From Nemertoderma westbladi (taxonomy: Eukaryota > Xenacoelomorpha > Nemertodermatida > Nemertodermatidae), in the NCBI GenBank assembly GCA_032718475.1, contig JAUCBJ010001322.1:1-41711 (forward strand): a stretch of DNA of 41,711 bases, written 5' to 3'. The notes under the pieces are model-generated. The model searched no databases, was not told the DNA's origin, and was given only the letters and a program-made list of their open reading frames with translations. The position numbers and the translations under genes are program-made. Positions 30,901 to 41,711 of the stretch are shown one piece after another. Position 1 is the first letter of the stretch; each line of letters opens with the position of its first letter.

Positions 30901-33900
30901 AGGAACGCTATAGTTCATCTGTGACTAAGAACCCACAGTAAGGAACGCCTTAGTTCATCTGTGACTAAGAACCCACAGTAAGGAACGCCTTAGTTCATAT
31001 GTGACTAAGAACCCACAGTAAGGAACGCCTTAGTTCATATGTGACTAAGAACCCACAGTAAGGAACGCCTTAGTTCATCTGTGACTAAGAACCCACAGTA
31101 AGGAACGCTATAGTTTATCTGTGACTAAGAACCCACAGTAAGGAACGCTATAGTTCATCTGTGACTAAGAACCCACAGTAAGGAACGCCTTAGTTCATAT
31201 GTGACAAAGAACCCACAGTAAGGAACGCCATAGTTCATCTGTGACTAAGAACCCACAGTAAGGAACGTCATAGTTCATCTGTGACTAAGAACCCACAGTA
31301 AGGAACGCCTTAGTTCATATGTGACAAAGAACCCACAGTAAGGAACGCCTTAGTTCATCTGTGACTAAGAACCCACAGTAAGGAACGCCATAGTTCATCT
31401 GTGACTAAGAACCCACAGTAAGGAACGCCTTAGTTCATATGTGACAAAGAACCCACAGTAAGGAACGCCTTAGTTCATCTGTGACTAAGAACCCACAGTA
31501 AGGAACGCCATAGTTCATCTGTGACTAAGAACCCACAGTAAGGAACGTCATAGTTCATCTGTGACTAAGAACCCACAGTAAGGAACGCCTTAGTTCATAT
31601 GTGACAAAGAACCCACAGTAAGGAACGCCTTAGTTCATCTGTGACTAAGAACCCACAGTAAGGAACGCCATAGTTCATCTGTGACTAAGAACCCACAGTA
31701 AGGAACGCCATAGTTCATCTGTGACTAAGAACCCACAGTAAGGAACGTCATAGTTCATCTGTGACTAAGAACCCACAGTAAGGAACGCCTTAGTTCATAT
31801 GTGACAAAGAACCCACAGTAAGGAACGCCTTAGTTCATCTGTGACTAAGAACCCACAGTAAGGAACGCCATAGTTCATCTGTGACTAAGAACCCACAGTA
31901 AGGAACGCCATAGTTCATCTGTGACTAAGAACCCACAGTAAGGAACGCCTTAGTTCATATGTGACAAAGAACCCACAGTAAGGAACGCAATAGTTTATCT
32001 GTGACTAAGAACCCACAGTAAGGAACGCCATAATTCATCTGTGACTAAGAACCCACAGTAAGGAACGCCTTAGTTCATATGTGACTAAGAACCCACAGTA
32101 AGGAACGCCTTAGTTCATATGTGACAAAGAACCCACAGTAAGGAACGTCATAGTTCATCTGTGACTAAGAACCCACAGTAAGGAACGCCATAGTTTATCT
32201 GTGACTAAGAACCCACAGTAAGGAACGCCTTAGTTCATATGTGACAAAGAACCCACAGTAAGGAACGCCACACATTAAGGAACGCCATAGTTTATCTGTG
32301 ACTAAGAACCCACAGTAAGGAACGCTATAGTTTATCTGTGACTAAGAACCCACAGTAAGGAACGCCTTAGTTCATCTGTGACTAAGAACCCACAGTAAGG
32401 AACGCCACACATTAAGGAACGCCATAGTTTATCTGTGACTAAGAACCCACAGTAAGGAACGCTATAGTTTATCTGTGACTAAGAACCCACAGTAAGGAAC
32501 GCCTTAGTTCATCTGTGACTAAGAACCCACAGTAAGGAACGCCACACATTAAGGAACGCCATAGTTTATCTGTGACTAAGAACCCACAGTAAGGAACGCC
32601 ATAGTTTATCTGTGACTAAGAACCCACAGTAAGGAACGCTATAGTTTATCTGTGACTAAGAACCCACAGTAAGGAACGCCATAGTTCATCTGTGACTAAG
32701 AACCCACAGTAAGGAACGCCACACATTAAGGAACGCCATAGTTTATCTGTGACTAAGAACCCACAGTAAGGAACGCTATAGTTTATCTGTGACTAAGAAC
32801 CCACAGTAAGGAACGCTATAGTTCATCTGTGACTAAGAACCCACAGTAAGGAACGCCTTAGTTCATCTGTGACTAAGAACCCACAGTAAGGAACGCCTTA
32901 GTTCATATGTGACAAAGAACCCACAGTAAGGAACGCCATAGTTTATCTGTGACTAAGAACCCACAGTAAGGAACGCAATAGTTTATCTGTGACTAAGAAC
33001 CCACAGTAAGGAACGCTATAGTTTATCTGTGACTAAGAACCCACAGTAAGGAACGCCACACATTAAGGAACGCCATAGTTTATCTGTGACTAAGAACCCA
33101 CAGTAAGGAACGCTATAGTTTATCTGTGACTAAGAACCCACAGTAAGGAACGCTATAGTTTATCTGTGACTAAGAACCCACAGTAAGGAACGCCTTAGTT
33201 CATCTGTGACTAAGAACCCACAGTAAGGAACGCCTTAGTTCATCTGTGACTAAGAACCCACAGTAAGGAACGCCATAGTTCATCTGTGACTAAGAACCCA
33301 CAGTAAGGAACGCAATAGTTTATCTGTGACTAAGAACCCACAGTAAGGAACGCCTTAGTTCATCTGTGACTAAGAACCCACAGTAAGGAACGCCTTAGTT
33401 CATCTGTGACAAAGAACCCACAGTAAGGAACGCCTTAGTTCATATGTGACAAAGAACCCACAGTAAGGAACGCCACACATTAAGGAACGCCATAGTTTAT
33501 CTGTGACTAAGAACCCACATTAAGGAACGCCATATTTTATCTGTGACTAAGAACCCACAGTAAGGAACGCCTTAGTTCATATGTGACAAAGAACCCACAG
33601 TAAGGAACGCCTTAGTTCATATGTGACAAAGAACCCACAGTAAGGAACGCCACACATTAAGGAACGCCATAGTTTATCTGTGACTAAGAACCCACAGTAA
33701 GGAACGCTATAGTTTATCTGTGACTAAGAACCCACAGTAAGGAACGCCATAGTTTATCTGTGACTAAGAACCCACATTAAGGAACGCCATATTTTATCTG
33801 TGACTAAGAACCCACAGTAAGGAACGCCTTAGTTCATATGTGACAAAGAACCCACAGTAAGGAACGCCTTAGTTCATATGTGACAAAGAACCCACAGTAA

Positions 33901-36900
33901 GGAACGCCACACATTAAGGAACGCCATAGTTTATCTGTGACTAAGAACCCACAGTAAGGAACGCTATAGTTTATCTGTGACTAAGAACCCACAGTAAGGA
34001 ACGCCATAATTCATCTGTGACTAAGAACCCACAGTAAGGAACGCCATAGTTTATCTGTGACAAAGAACCCACAGTAAGGAACGCCATAATTCATCTGTGA
34101 CTAAGAACCCACAGTAAGGAACGCCTTAGTTCATATGTGACAAAGAACCCACAGTAAGGAACGCCTTAGTTCATATGTGACAAAGAACCCACAGTAAGGA
34201 ACGCCACACATTAAGGAACGCCATAGTTTATCTGTGACTAAGAACCCACAGTAAGGAACGCTATAGTTTATCTGTGACTAAGAACCCACAGTAAGGAACG
34301 CCATAATTCATCTGTGACTAAGAACCCACAGTAAGGAACGCCATAGTTTATCTGTGACAAAGAACCCACAGTAAGGAACGCCATAATTCATCTGTGACTA
34401 AGAACCCACAGTAAGGAACGCCTTAGTTCATATGTGACAAAGAACCCACAGTAAGGAACGCCTTAGTTCATATGTGACAAAGAACCCACAGTAAGGAACG
34501 CCATAGTTCATCTGTGACTAAGAACCCACAGTAAGGAACGCCACACATTAAGGAACGCCATAGTTTATCTGTGACTAAGAACCCACAGTAAGGAACGCTA
34601 TAGTTTATCTGTGACTAAGAACCCACAGTAAGGAACGCCATAGTTTATCTGTGACTAAGAACCCACATTAAGGAACGCCATATTTTATCTTCGACTAAGA
34701 ACCCACAGTAAGGAACGCCATAGTTTATCTGTGACTAAGAACCCACAGTAAGGAACGCCATAGTTTATCTGTGACTAAGAACCCACATTAAGGAACGCCA
34801 TATTTTATCTTCGACTAAGAACCCACAGTAAGGAACGCCTTAGTTCATATGTGACAAAGAACCCACAGTAAGGAACGCCACACATTAAGGAACGCCATAG
34901 TTTATCTGTGACTAAGAACCCACAGTAAGGAACGCTATAGTTTATCTGTGACTAAGAACCCACAGTAAGGAACGCCATAGTTTATCTGTGACTAAGAACC
35001 CACATTAAGGAACGCCATATTTTATCTTCGACTAAGAACCCACAGTAAGGAACGCCATAGTTTATCTGTGACTAAGAACCCACAGTAAGGAACGCCATAG
35101 TTTATCTGTGACTAAGAACCCACATTAAGGAACGCCATATTTTATCTGTGACTAAGAACCCACAGTAAGGAACGCAATAGTTTATCTGTGACTAAGAACC
35201 CACAGTAAGGAACGCTATAGTTTATCTGTGACTAAGAACCCACAGTAAGGAACGCCACACATTAAGGAACGCCATAGTTTATCTGTGACTAAGAACCCAC
35301 AGTAAGGAACGCTATAGTTTATCTGTGACTAAGAACCCACAGTAAGGAACGCTATAGTTTATCTGTGACAAAGAACCCACAGTAAGGAACGCCTTAGTTC
35401 ATATGTGACAAAGAACCCACAGTAAGGAACGCCACACATTAAGGAACGCCATAGTTTATCTGTGACTAAGAACCCACATTAAGGAACGCCATATTTTATC
35501 TGTGACTAAGAACCCACAGTAAGGAACGCCTTAGTTCATATGTGACAAAGAACCCACAGTAAGGAACGCCACACATTAAGGAACGCCATAGTTTATCTGT
35601 GACTAAGAACCCACATTAAGGAACGCCATATTTTATCTGTGACTAAGAACCCACAGTAAGGAACGCAATAGTTTATCTGTGACTAAGAACCCACAGTAAG
35701 GAACGCTATAGTTTATCTGTGACTAAGAACCCACAGTAAGGAACGCCACACATTAAGGAACGCCATAGTTTATCTGTGACTAAGAACCCACAGTAAGGAA
35801 CGCTATAGTTTATCTGTGACTAAGAACCCACAGTAAGGAACGCTATAGTTTATCTGTGACTAAGAACCCACAGTAAGGAACGCCTTAGTTCATCTGTGAC
35901 TAAGAACCCACAGTAAGGAACGCCTTAGTTCATCTGTGACTAAGAACCCACAGTAAGGAACGCCATAGTTCATCTGTGACTAAGAACCCACAGTAAGGAA
36001 CGCAATAGTTTATCTGTGACTAAGAACCCACAGTAAGGAACGCCTTAGTTCATCTGTGACTAAGAACCCACAGTAAGGAACGCCTTAGTTCATCTGTGAC
36101 AAAGAACCCACAGTAAGGAACGCCTTAGTTCATATGTGACAAAGAACCCACAGTAAGGAACGCCACACATTAAGGAACGCCATAGTTTATCTGTGACTAA
36201 GAACCCACATTAAGGAACGCCATATTTTATCTGTGACTAAGAACCCACAGTAAGGAACGCCTTAGTTCATATGTGACAAAGAACCCACAGTAAGGAACGC
36301 CACACATTAAGGAACGCCATAGTTTATCTGTGACTAAGAACCCACAGTAAGGAACGCTATAGTTTATCTGTGACTAAGAACCCACAGTAAGGAACGCCAC
36401 ACATTAAGGAACGCCATAGTTTATCTGTGACTAAGAACCCACAGTAAGGAACGCTATAGTTTATCTGTGACTAAGAACCCACAGTAAGGAACGCTATAGT
36501 TTATCTGTGACTAAGAACCCACAGTAAGGAACGCCTTAGTTCATCTGTGACTAAGAACCCACAGTAAGGAACGCCTTAGTTCATATGTGACAAAGAACCC
36601 ACAGTAAGGAACGTCATAGTTCATCTGTGACTAAGAACCCACAGTAAGGAACGCCTTAGTTCATCTGTGACTAAGAACCCACAGTAAGGAACGCCATAGT
36701 TCATCTGTGACAAAGAACCCACAGTAAGGAACGCCATAGTTCATCTGTGACTAAGAACCCACAGTAAGGAACGCCACACATTAAGGAACGCCATAGTTTA
36801 TCTGTGACTAAGAACCCACAGTAAGGAACGCTATAGTTTATCTGTGACTAAGAACCCACAGTAAGGAACGCCATAGTTCATCTGTGACTAAGAACCCACA

Positions 36901-38284
36901 GTAAGGAACGCCACACATTAAGGAACGCCATAGTTTATCTGTGACTAAGAACCCACAGTAAGGAACGCTATAGTTTATCTGTGACTAAGAACCCACAGTA
37001 AGGAACGCCATAGTTCATCTGTGACTAAGAACCCACAGTAAGGAACGCCATAGTTCATCTGTGACTAAGAACCCACAGTAAGGAACGCCATAGTTCATCT
37101 GTGACTAAGAACCCACAGTAAGGAACGCCATATTTTATCTTCGACTAAGAACCCACAGTAAGGAACGCCATAGTTCATCTGTGACTAAGAACCCACAGTA
37201 AGGAACGCCATAGTTCATCTGTGACTAAGAACCCACAGTAAGGAACGCCATAGTTCATCTGTGACTAAGAACCCACAGTAAGGAACGCCATAGTTCATCT
37301 GTGACTAAGAACCCACAGTAAGGAACGCCACACATTAAGGAACGCCATAGTTTATCTGTGACTAAGAACCCACAGTAAGGAACGCTATAGTTTATCTGTG
37401 ACTAAGAACTCACAGTAAGGAACGCCATAGTTCATCTGTGACTAAGAACCCACAGTAAGGAACGCCATAGTTTATCTGTGACTAAGAACCCACAGTAAGG
37501 AACGCCTTAGTTCATCTGTGACAAAGAACCCACAGTAAGGAACGCCATAATTCATCTGTGACTAAGAACCCACAGTAAGGAACGCAATAGTTTATCTGTG
37601 ACTAAGAACCCACAGTAAGGAACGCTATAGTTCATCTGTGACTAAGAACTCACAGTAAGGAACGCCATAGTTCATCTGTGACTAAGAACCCACAGTAAGG
37701 AACGCCATAGTTTATCTGTGACGAAGAACCCTCAGTAAGGAACGCGATAGTTTATCTGTGACTAAGAATCCCACAGTAAGGAATACCATAGTTCATCTGT
37801 GACTAAGAACCCACAGTAAGGAACGCCATAGTTTATCTGTGACTAAGAACCCACAGTAAGGAACGCCTTAGTTCATCTGTGACAAAGAACCCACAGTAAG
37901 GAACGCCATAATTCATCTGTGACTAAGAACCCACAGTAAGGAACGCAATAGTTTATCTGTGACTAAGAACCCACAGTAAGGAACGCCATAGTTCATATGT
38001 GACTAAGAACCCACTGTAAGGAACGCCTTAGTTCATATGTGACTAAGAACCCACAGTAAGGAACGTCATAGTTCATCTGCGACTAAGAACCCACATTAAG
38101 GAACGCCATAGTTCATATGTGACTAAGAACCCACTGTATGGAACGCCATAGTTCATCTGTGACAAAGAACCCACAGTAAGGAACGCCATAGTTCATATGT
38201 GACTAAGAACCCACTGTATGGAACGCCATAGTTCATCTGTGACAAAGAACCCACAGTAAGGAACGCCATAGTTCGTATGTGACA
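12842..38284 (+). repeat. 25.4-kb satellite array of a 40-bp unit
   Basis: About 635 head-to-tail copies of a 40-bp unit. The near-constant half is AAGAACCCACAGTAAGGAAC; the other half varies at a few linked sites. After GGAACG come CCTTAG, CCATAG, CAATAG, CTATAG or TCATAG; then TTCATCTG, TTCATATG (an NdeI site) or TTTATCTG; then TGACTAAG or TGACAAAG. Combinations recur in higher-order blocks: a 3-unit (120-bp) period around 15421-16020, a 2-unit (80-bp) alternation around 24900-25100, and a 6-unit (240-bp) period around 30541-31020. A short 17-bp unit, ACACATTAAGG plus AACGCC, occurs about 24 times, mostly between 32270 and 37330. Units near 38000-38284 are more diverged (CCACTGTATGG). The unit carries stop codons and 40 is not divisible by 3, so it is non-coding. 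Confidence 0.98.
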
Positions 38285-38693
38285 GTAATCAATCGTCATT
38301 GAAGTTTCGATTACTTACTATTCTCTTTGAAGAAGACGTTATCTCGTTAAGGCGCTGTTTGGCTAAGATAATTCATTGATCTTAAATGCATATTTAAAAT
38401 GATTTATAATACAAAATGACAGTATAAAATACGTCAAAAGTTACATCAATCCGAAATCTTCATATTTTCCAAGGTCGGTGATTGAAAGGATTAAACATTT
38501 TTATTAAATTTATACACTCGGGAATAATTCAGTCCCTCTCCATTGTCCTCTTAATTTAAACTACCAGTGGATGCTTGCCTTCTACAAACTACGGTAACGC
38601 TTTTCTAAACAAGCGCGAAATCGCGCAACGGTCCGCGTCTACTAAAGCATTAACTGTCTCCTTAAATGGCTTACTACCAATCTTACAACAAAA
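38285..38693. other. spacer between two satellites, no gene seen
   Basis: Unique-looking sequence between the 40-bp and 44-bp arrays. A small perfect hairpin lies at 38613-38626 (GCGCGA, AA, TCGCGC). No reading frame of note. Confidence 0.6.
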
Positions 38694-39486
38694 GAACATT
38701 CACCGGAGCTACTGGGACCGTATCAATCCCTAATACAAAACATTGACCGGAGCTACTGAGACCGATCAATCCCTAATACAAAACATTCACCGGAGCTACT
38801 GGGACCGTATCAATCCCTAATACAAAACATTCACCGGAGCTACTAGGACCGTATCAATCCCTAATACAAAACATTCACCGGAGCTACTGGGACCGTATCA
38901 ATCCCTAATACAAAACATTCACCGGAGCTACTGGGACCGTATCAATCCCTAATACAAAACATTCACCGGAGCTACTGGGACCGTATCAATCCCTAATACA
39001 AAACATTCACCGGAGCTACTGGGTCCGTATCAATCCCTAATACAAAACATTCACCGGAGCCACTGGGACCGTATCAATCCCTAATACAAAACATTCACCG
39101 GAGCCACTGGGACCGTATCAATCCCTAATACAAAACATTCACCGGAGCCACTGGGACCGTATCAATCCCTAATACAAAACATTCACCGGAGCTACTGGGA
39201 CCGTATCAATCCCTAATACAAAACATTCACCGGAGCTACTGGGACCGTATCAATCCCTAATACAAAACATTCACCGGAGCTACTGGGACCGTATCAATCC
39301 CTAATACAAAACATTGACCGGAGCTACTGGGACCGTATCAATCCCTAATACAAAACATTGACCGGAGCTACTGGGACCGTATCTATCCCTAATACAAAAC
39401 ATTGACCGGAGCTACTGGGACCGTATCAATCCCTAATACAAAATATTGACCGGAGCTACTGGGACCGTATCAATCCCTAATACAAA
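38694..39486 (+). repeat. 44-bp minisatellite, 18 copies
   Basis: Eighteen copies counted by the CCGGAG word (first 38703, last 39450), 44 bp apart except copy 2, which lost one T and is 43 bp. Each unit has CACCGGAGCTACTGGGACCG and then TATCAATCCCTAATACAA. Variation is sparse: ATTCACC or ATTGACC (the latter in copy 2 and in the last copies), and GAGCCACT in copies 9-11 only. Clustering of variants in neighbouring copies points to local duplication. Confidence 0.97.
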
Positions 39487-39884
39487 AATCTAAGAAGAAA
39501 TTAACAACAACAGAGTGAATACTAGAGGTTTCGCTACGCGGACCTAAAAACAAACGATAAGTTACCAATTGAGGAAAAGGAGAATGCGAAATATTCAATC
39601 ATCAGGATTTATCAACTACGCCTATATCAAACTTTCAATATACAATGTACACCCATGGACTTCTAGAATGTTATTTATACCAGGACTGGAAACTAGGTAG
39701 CTATAGGTATATATTAATAGGCAAAATAAAAATACCAGTTGAGGCCTACTTGTTAATTACTGCCAATAGTAATATTTGAGAACATGATATACACGTTTTT
39801 AGTGATTATTGTAGGTCATAATTAATTTTTATCTTTTTGTTACATTAAGTCAACTTAACAGTAGTGTTCTGGTGAATTACTGGT
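39487..39884. other. AT-rich sequence, no gene seen
   Basis: No coding or RNA feature recognised. One TTCTAGAA word lies at 39661-39668. Confidence 0.6.
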
Positions 39885-39942
39885 AACGCTGCAAAGTACT
39901 ACTTTGTAGCGTTGCGGCCTATAGGACGGAACGCTGCAAAGT
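39885..39942. repeat. foldback hairpin and third motif copy
   Basis: AACGCTGCAAAGTA (39885-39898) and TACTTTGTAGCGTT (39900-39913) form an almost perfect 14-bp stem with a one-base centre and one mismatch (G-T after pairing). The same 13-bp word occurs again directly at 39930-39942. These are probably ends of short foldback elements; see also 40390-40626. Confidence 0.7.
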
Positions 39943-40129
39943 AATCAGTGACATGAAAACAACTTCAATTACCGTATTCCCTAATGTATTATTTCCATTT
40001 ATATTAACTTATTATTTTGCACAATGCGTGGGTCCAGTTTGAAGTGACAAGACTAGCTACTGTATGTAAATAATTGTTTAACGTGTAAAAGTGTATTCCA
40101 TACGTCCTATAGAAGACATTTTAGAGAAA

Positions 40130-40261
40130 ATGAGCAAAGAAAAGATGGCGACACTGTTCAGTAAAACTGAACGGACAAAGACGGTGACTCAGTTTGTTTC
40201 AGTCGACGATGGATCAAAGATTTATCACATCCATGCGGGAGATAACAACAATAAACTTTAA
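40130..40261 (+). CDS. small ORF of 43 codons, unknown
   Basis: ATG at 40130 to TAA at 40261. It encodes a hydrophilic peptide starting MSKEKMATLFSKTERTKTVT and containing FVSVDDGSKIYHIHAG. I do not recognise it. AATAAA follows at 40307-40312, a possible polyadenylation signal. Amino-acid make-up is not repeat-like, so it could be a terminal exon or a piece of a transposon gene; chance is just as possible at this length. Confidence 0.2.
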   Translation: MSKEKMATLFSKTERTKTVTQFVSVDDGSKIYHIHAGDNNNKL

Positions 40262-40389
40262 TTAGATTTAAATGTATAATTAATACTGTGTACCAGTGTA
40301 CCTGTTAATAAATTTCACTTATATTCGATATAGTACATGATTAAAATGTTTAAATGAGAGTATCCCTAAAATCCTTTCTTCACATACCG

Positions 40390-40626
40390 AACGCTGATAA
40401 GTTGACATAATGTAACGAAATTACATACATCATTGTGTGCAAAGGTCACTTTTCAGCGTTAAAGACCCTTGTTTATTTATGTAAACCTCCCTCGCTGCGC
40501 TCGCTCGGTACATTGCACACGCTACTTTGCACACAATGATGTAGATAGTTATTACGGCCCTCGTTTTGTTATTTCCCTCGCTGTCGCCCGGGAAACAAAA
40601 TCACTCGTGCCGTAACGCTATAAAGT
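40390..40626. mobile_element. nested foldback elements
   Basis: Three inverted repeats overlap. AACGCTGATAAGT (40390-40402) pairs with ACTTTTCAGCGTT (40448-40460). A perfect 17-bp pair, CATCATTGTGTGCAAAG (40428-40444) with CTTTGCACACAATGATG (40525-40541), encloses about 80 bp including CTCGCTGCGCTCGCTCGG. A third, diverged pair (TTACGGCCCTCG and CGTGCCGTAA, 40552-40615) encloses a CCCTCGCTGTCGCCCGGG core. AACGCTATAAAGT at 40614-40626 repeats the 13-bp word. No ORF. MITE-like. Confidence 0.6.
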
Positions 40627-40969
40627 GCTATTTTATGAACAATGACGTATATATTTATTACTTATCGCGCCATCTAGAAATTGAGCCGGAATTTGAGGTT
40701 TAGACTTTATTTAGGCCTACCACATAACGTTTTAAATTTCATTTTTCAAGGCACTATAAAACTACTATATTACTAGGATATATTATATTGTATTGAATTT
40801 GTATTTATAAATATGAAGTAATAGCTAAATGGCTAAATAGCTAAATGATAGTAAAGCCTAAATATCACATTAACATCAGTGTCATATTTTAAAAGTATCA
40901 AAGGATCTGATGAAATAATATTAATATCGTTAGAAAATTTGTCTTCGTTTCACACAGCAGAATCGTGGA
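40627..40969. other. AT-rich sequence, no gene seen
   Basis: No supported feature. The last bases, GTCTTCGTTTCACACAG (ending 40957), are pyrimidine-rich and end in AG, so they could serve as a splice acceptor for the small ORF that follows. Confidence 0.5.
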
Positions 40970-41119
40970 ATGGAAACCGTTTCAGAAGAATTTCGGTACG
41001 GAGTTGAGGCCGCCGAAGGACGACAGGGAGAGTCAGCTAGATTAAGTGTGGGACCACCAATGAGCCAGAGACGCAACACCAATAATTCGTACTATTTCGC
41101 CATACCGAAACGATTTTAG
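40970..41119 (+). CDS. small ORF of 49 codons, possible terminal exon
   Basis: ATG at 40970 to TAG at 41119. The peptide begins METVSEEFRYGVEAAEGRQG and ends YYFAIPKRF. The DNA is richer in G and C than its flanks. A pyrimidine tract ending in CACACAG lies directly upstream and the frame is open from the TAG at 40931-40933 onward, which would fit a last exon. I recognise no family. It is on the strand opposite to MCTP. Confidence 0.25.
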   Translation: METVSEEFRYGVEAAEGRQGESARLSVGPPMSQRRNTNNSYYFAIPKRF

Positions 41120-41164
41120 CAATTAATTTCGACTACTATTATATAATTAAATTACTAAAGTGTG

Positions 41165-41711
41165 CTGCTATACGGTCACTTTAGTGTACTATACGGTCAC
41201 TTTAGTGTACTATACGGTCACTTTAGTGTGTTATACGGTCACTTTAGTGTACTATACGGTCACTTTAGTGTGTTATACGGTCACTTTAGTGTACTATACG
41301 GTCACTTTAGTGTACTATACGGTCACTTTAGTGTACTATACGGTCACTTTAGTGTACTATACGGTCACTTTAGTGTACTATACGGTCACTTTAGTGTGTT
41401 ATACGGTCACTTTAGTGTACTATACGGTCACTTTAGTGTACTATACGGTCACTTTAGTGTGTTATACGGTCACTTTAGTGTACTATACGGTCATTTTAGT
41501 GTACTATACGGTCACTTTAGTGTGTTATACGGTCACTTTAGTGTACTATACGGTCACTTTAGTGTGTTATACGGTCACTTTAGTGTACTATACGGTCACT
41601 TTAGTGTACTATACGGTCACTTTAGTGTACTATACGGTCACTTTAGTGTACTATACGGTCACTTTAGTGTGTTATACGGTCACTTTAGTGTACTATACGG
41701 TCACTTTAGTG
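41165..41711 (+). repeat. 21-bp minisatellite, at least 26 copies, runs off the edge
   Basis: The unit contains ATACGGTCACTTTAGTGT, repeating every 21 bp to the end of the window. Two main forms alternate irregularly: units with ACTATACGG and units with GTTATACGG (numbers 4, 6, 12, 15, 18, 20 and 25 counting from the left). One unit has TCATTTTAG. CACT, TT, AGTG makes a small inverted repeat in each unit. The true length is unknown. Confidence 0.97.

Noticed and set aside
12842-38284. CRISPR array
   Set aside because: Units are contiguous 40-bp repeats with no unique spacers, in eukaryotic DNA; it is a satellite.
12842-38284. Conserved RNA hairpin in the 40-bp unit (CTTAGT with ACTAAG, CTGTG with CACAG)
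   Set aside because: Common variants (CATAG, CAATAG, ACAAAG, ATATGTG) break the pairs without compensating changes, so no structural selection is visible.
41165-41711. Telomeric repeat at the contig end
   Set aside because: The 21-bp unit does not resemble TTAGGG-type telomere sequence; it is an ordinary minisatellite cut by the window edge.

Overview
This window looks like repeat-rich nuclear DNA from an invertebrate animal, probably a marine one. It has no bacterial-style gene packing. It carries two spliced exons of an animal gene, APE-type LINE wreckage, tRNA-like SINE pieces, foldback/TIR elements, hammerhead-ribozyme retroelements and five separate tandem-repeat families with units of 69, 54, 40, 44 and 21 bp. 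I cannot name the phylum; a mollusc or another lophotrochozoan is plausible because comparable ribozyme elements are common there, but that is inference.

The only confident host gene is on the minus strand. Exons at 9114-8918 and 8213-8101 join in phase across a 704-bp GT-AG intron and encode most of a C2 domain that closely resembles the third C2 domain of MCTP (multiple C2 and transmembrane domain protein). Earlier exons must lie to the right and later exons to the left. I found no other MCTP exon, so everything right of 9114, including the 25-kb satellite, may be intronic or 5' flanking. Everything left of 8101 may be a downstream intron.

Layout: 1-1097 AT-rich DNA with foldback-element ends; 1098-2200 sixteen copies of a 69-bp repeat; 2201-4000 paired heat-shock-element-like palindromes, tRNA-like SINE pieces and two foldback elements; 4010-5300 an AT-rich array, a retroelement C-terminal fragment, a 54-bp minisatellite grown from its tail, and a LINE 3' end, all inside one 310-codon open frame; 5381-6575 a tandem cluster of about 300-bp retrozyme-like units with type I hammerhead ribozymes; 6607-7625 a decayed LINE endonuclease on the minus strand; 8101-9114 MCTP exons; 9301-10160 two copies of a TIR element; 10180-12580 a broken LINE reverse transcriptase on the plus strand; 12842-38284 a roughly 25.4-kb array of a 40-bp repeat with visible higher-order structure; 38694-39486 eighteen copies of a 44-bp repeat; 39885-40626 foldback elements sharing a 13-bp motif; two small uncertain ORFs; and 41165-41711 a 21-bp repeat running off the edge.

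The most interesting system is the retrozyme cluster. Three of its four ribozyme copies keep every catalytic-core residue, and tRNA-like A and B boxes flank the ribozyme. Three copies lie on the same strand as the MCTP gene. The 40-bp array is the dominant structure by length.
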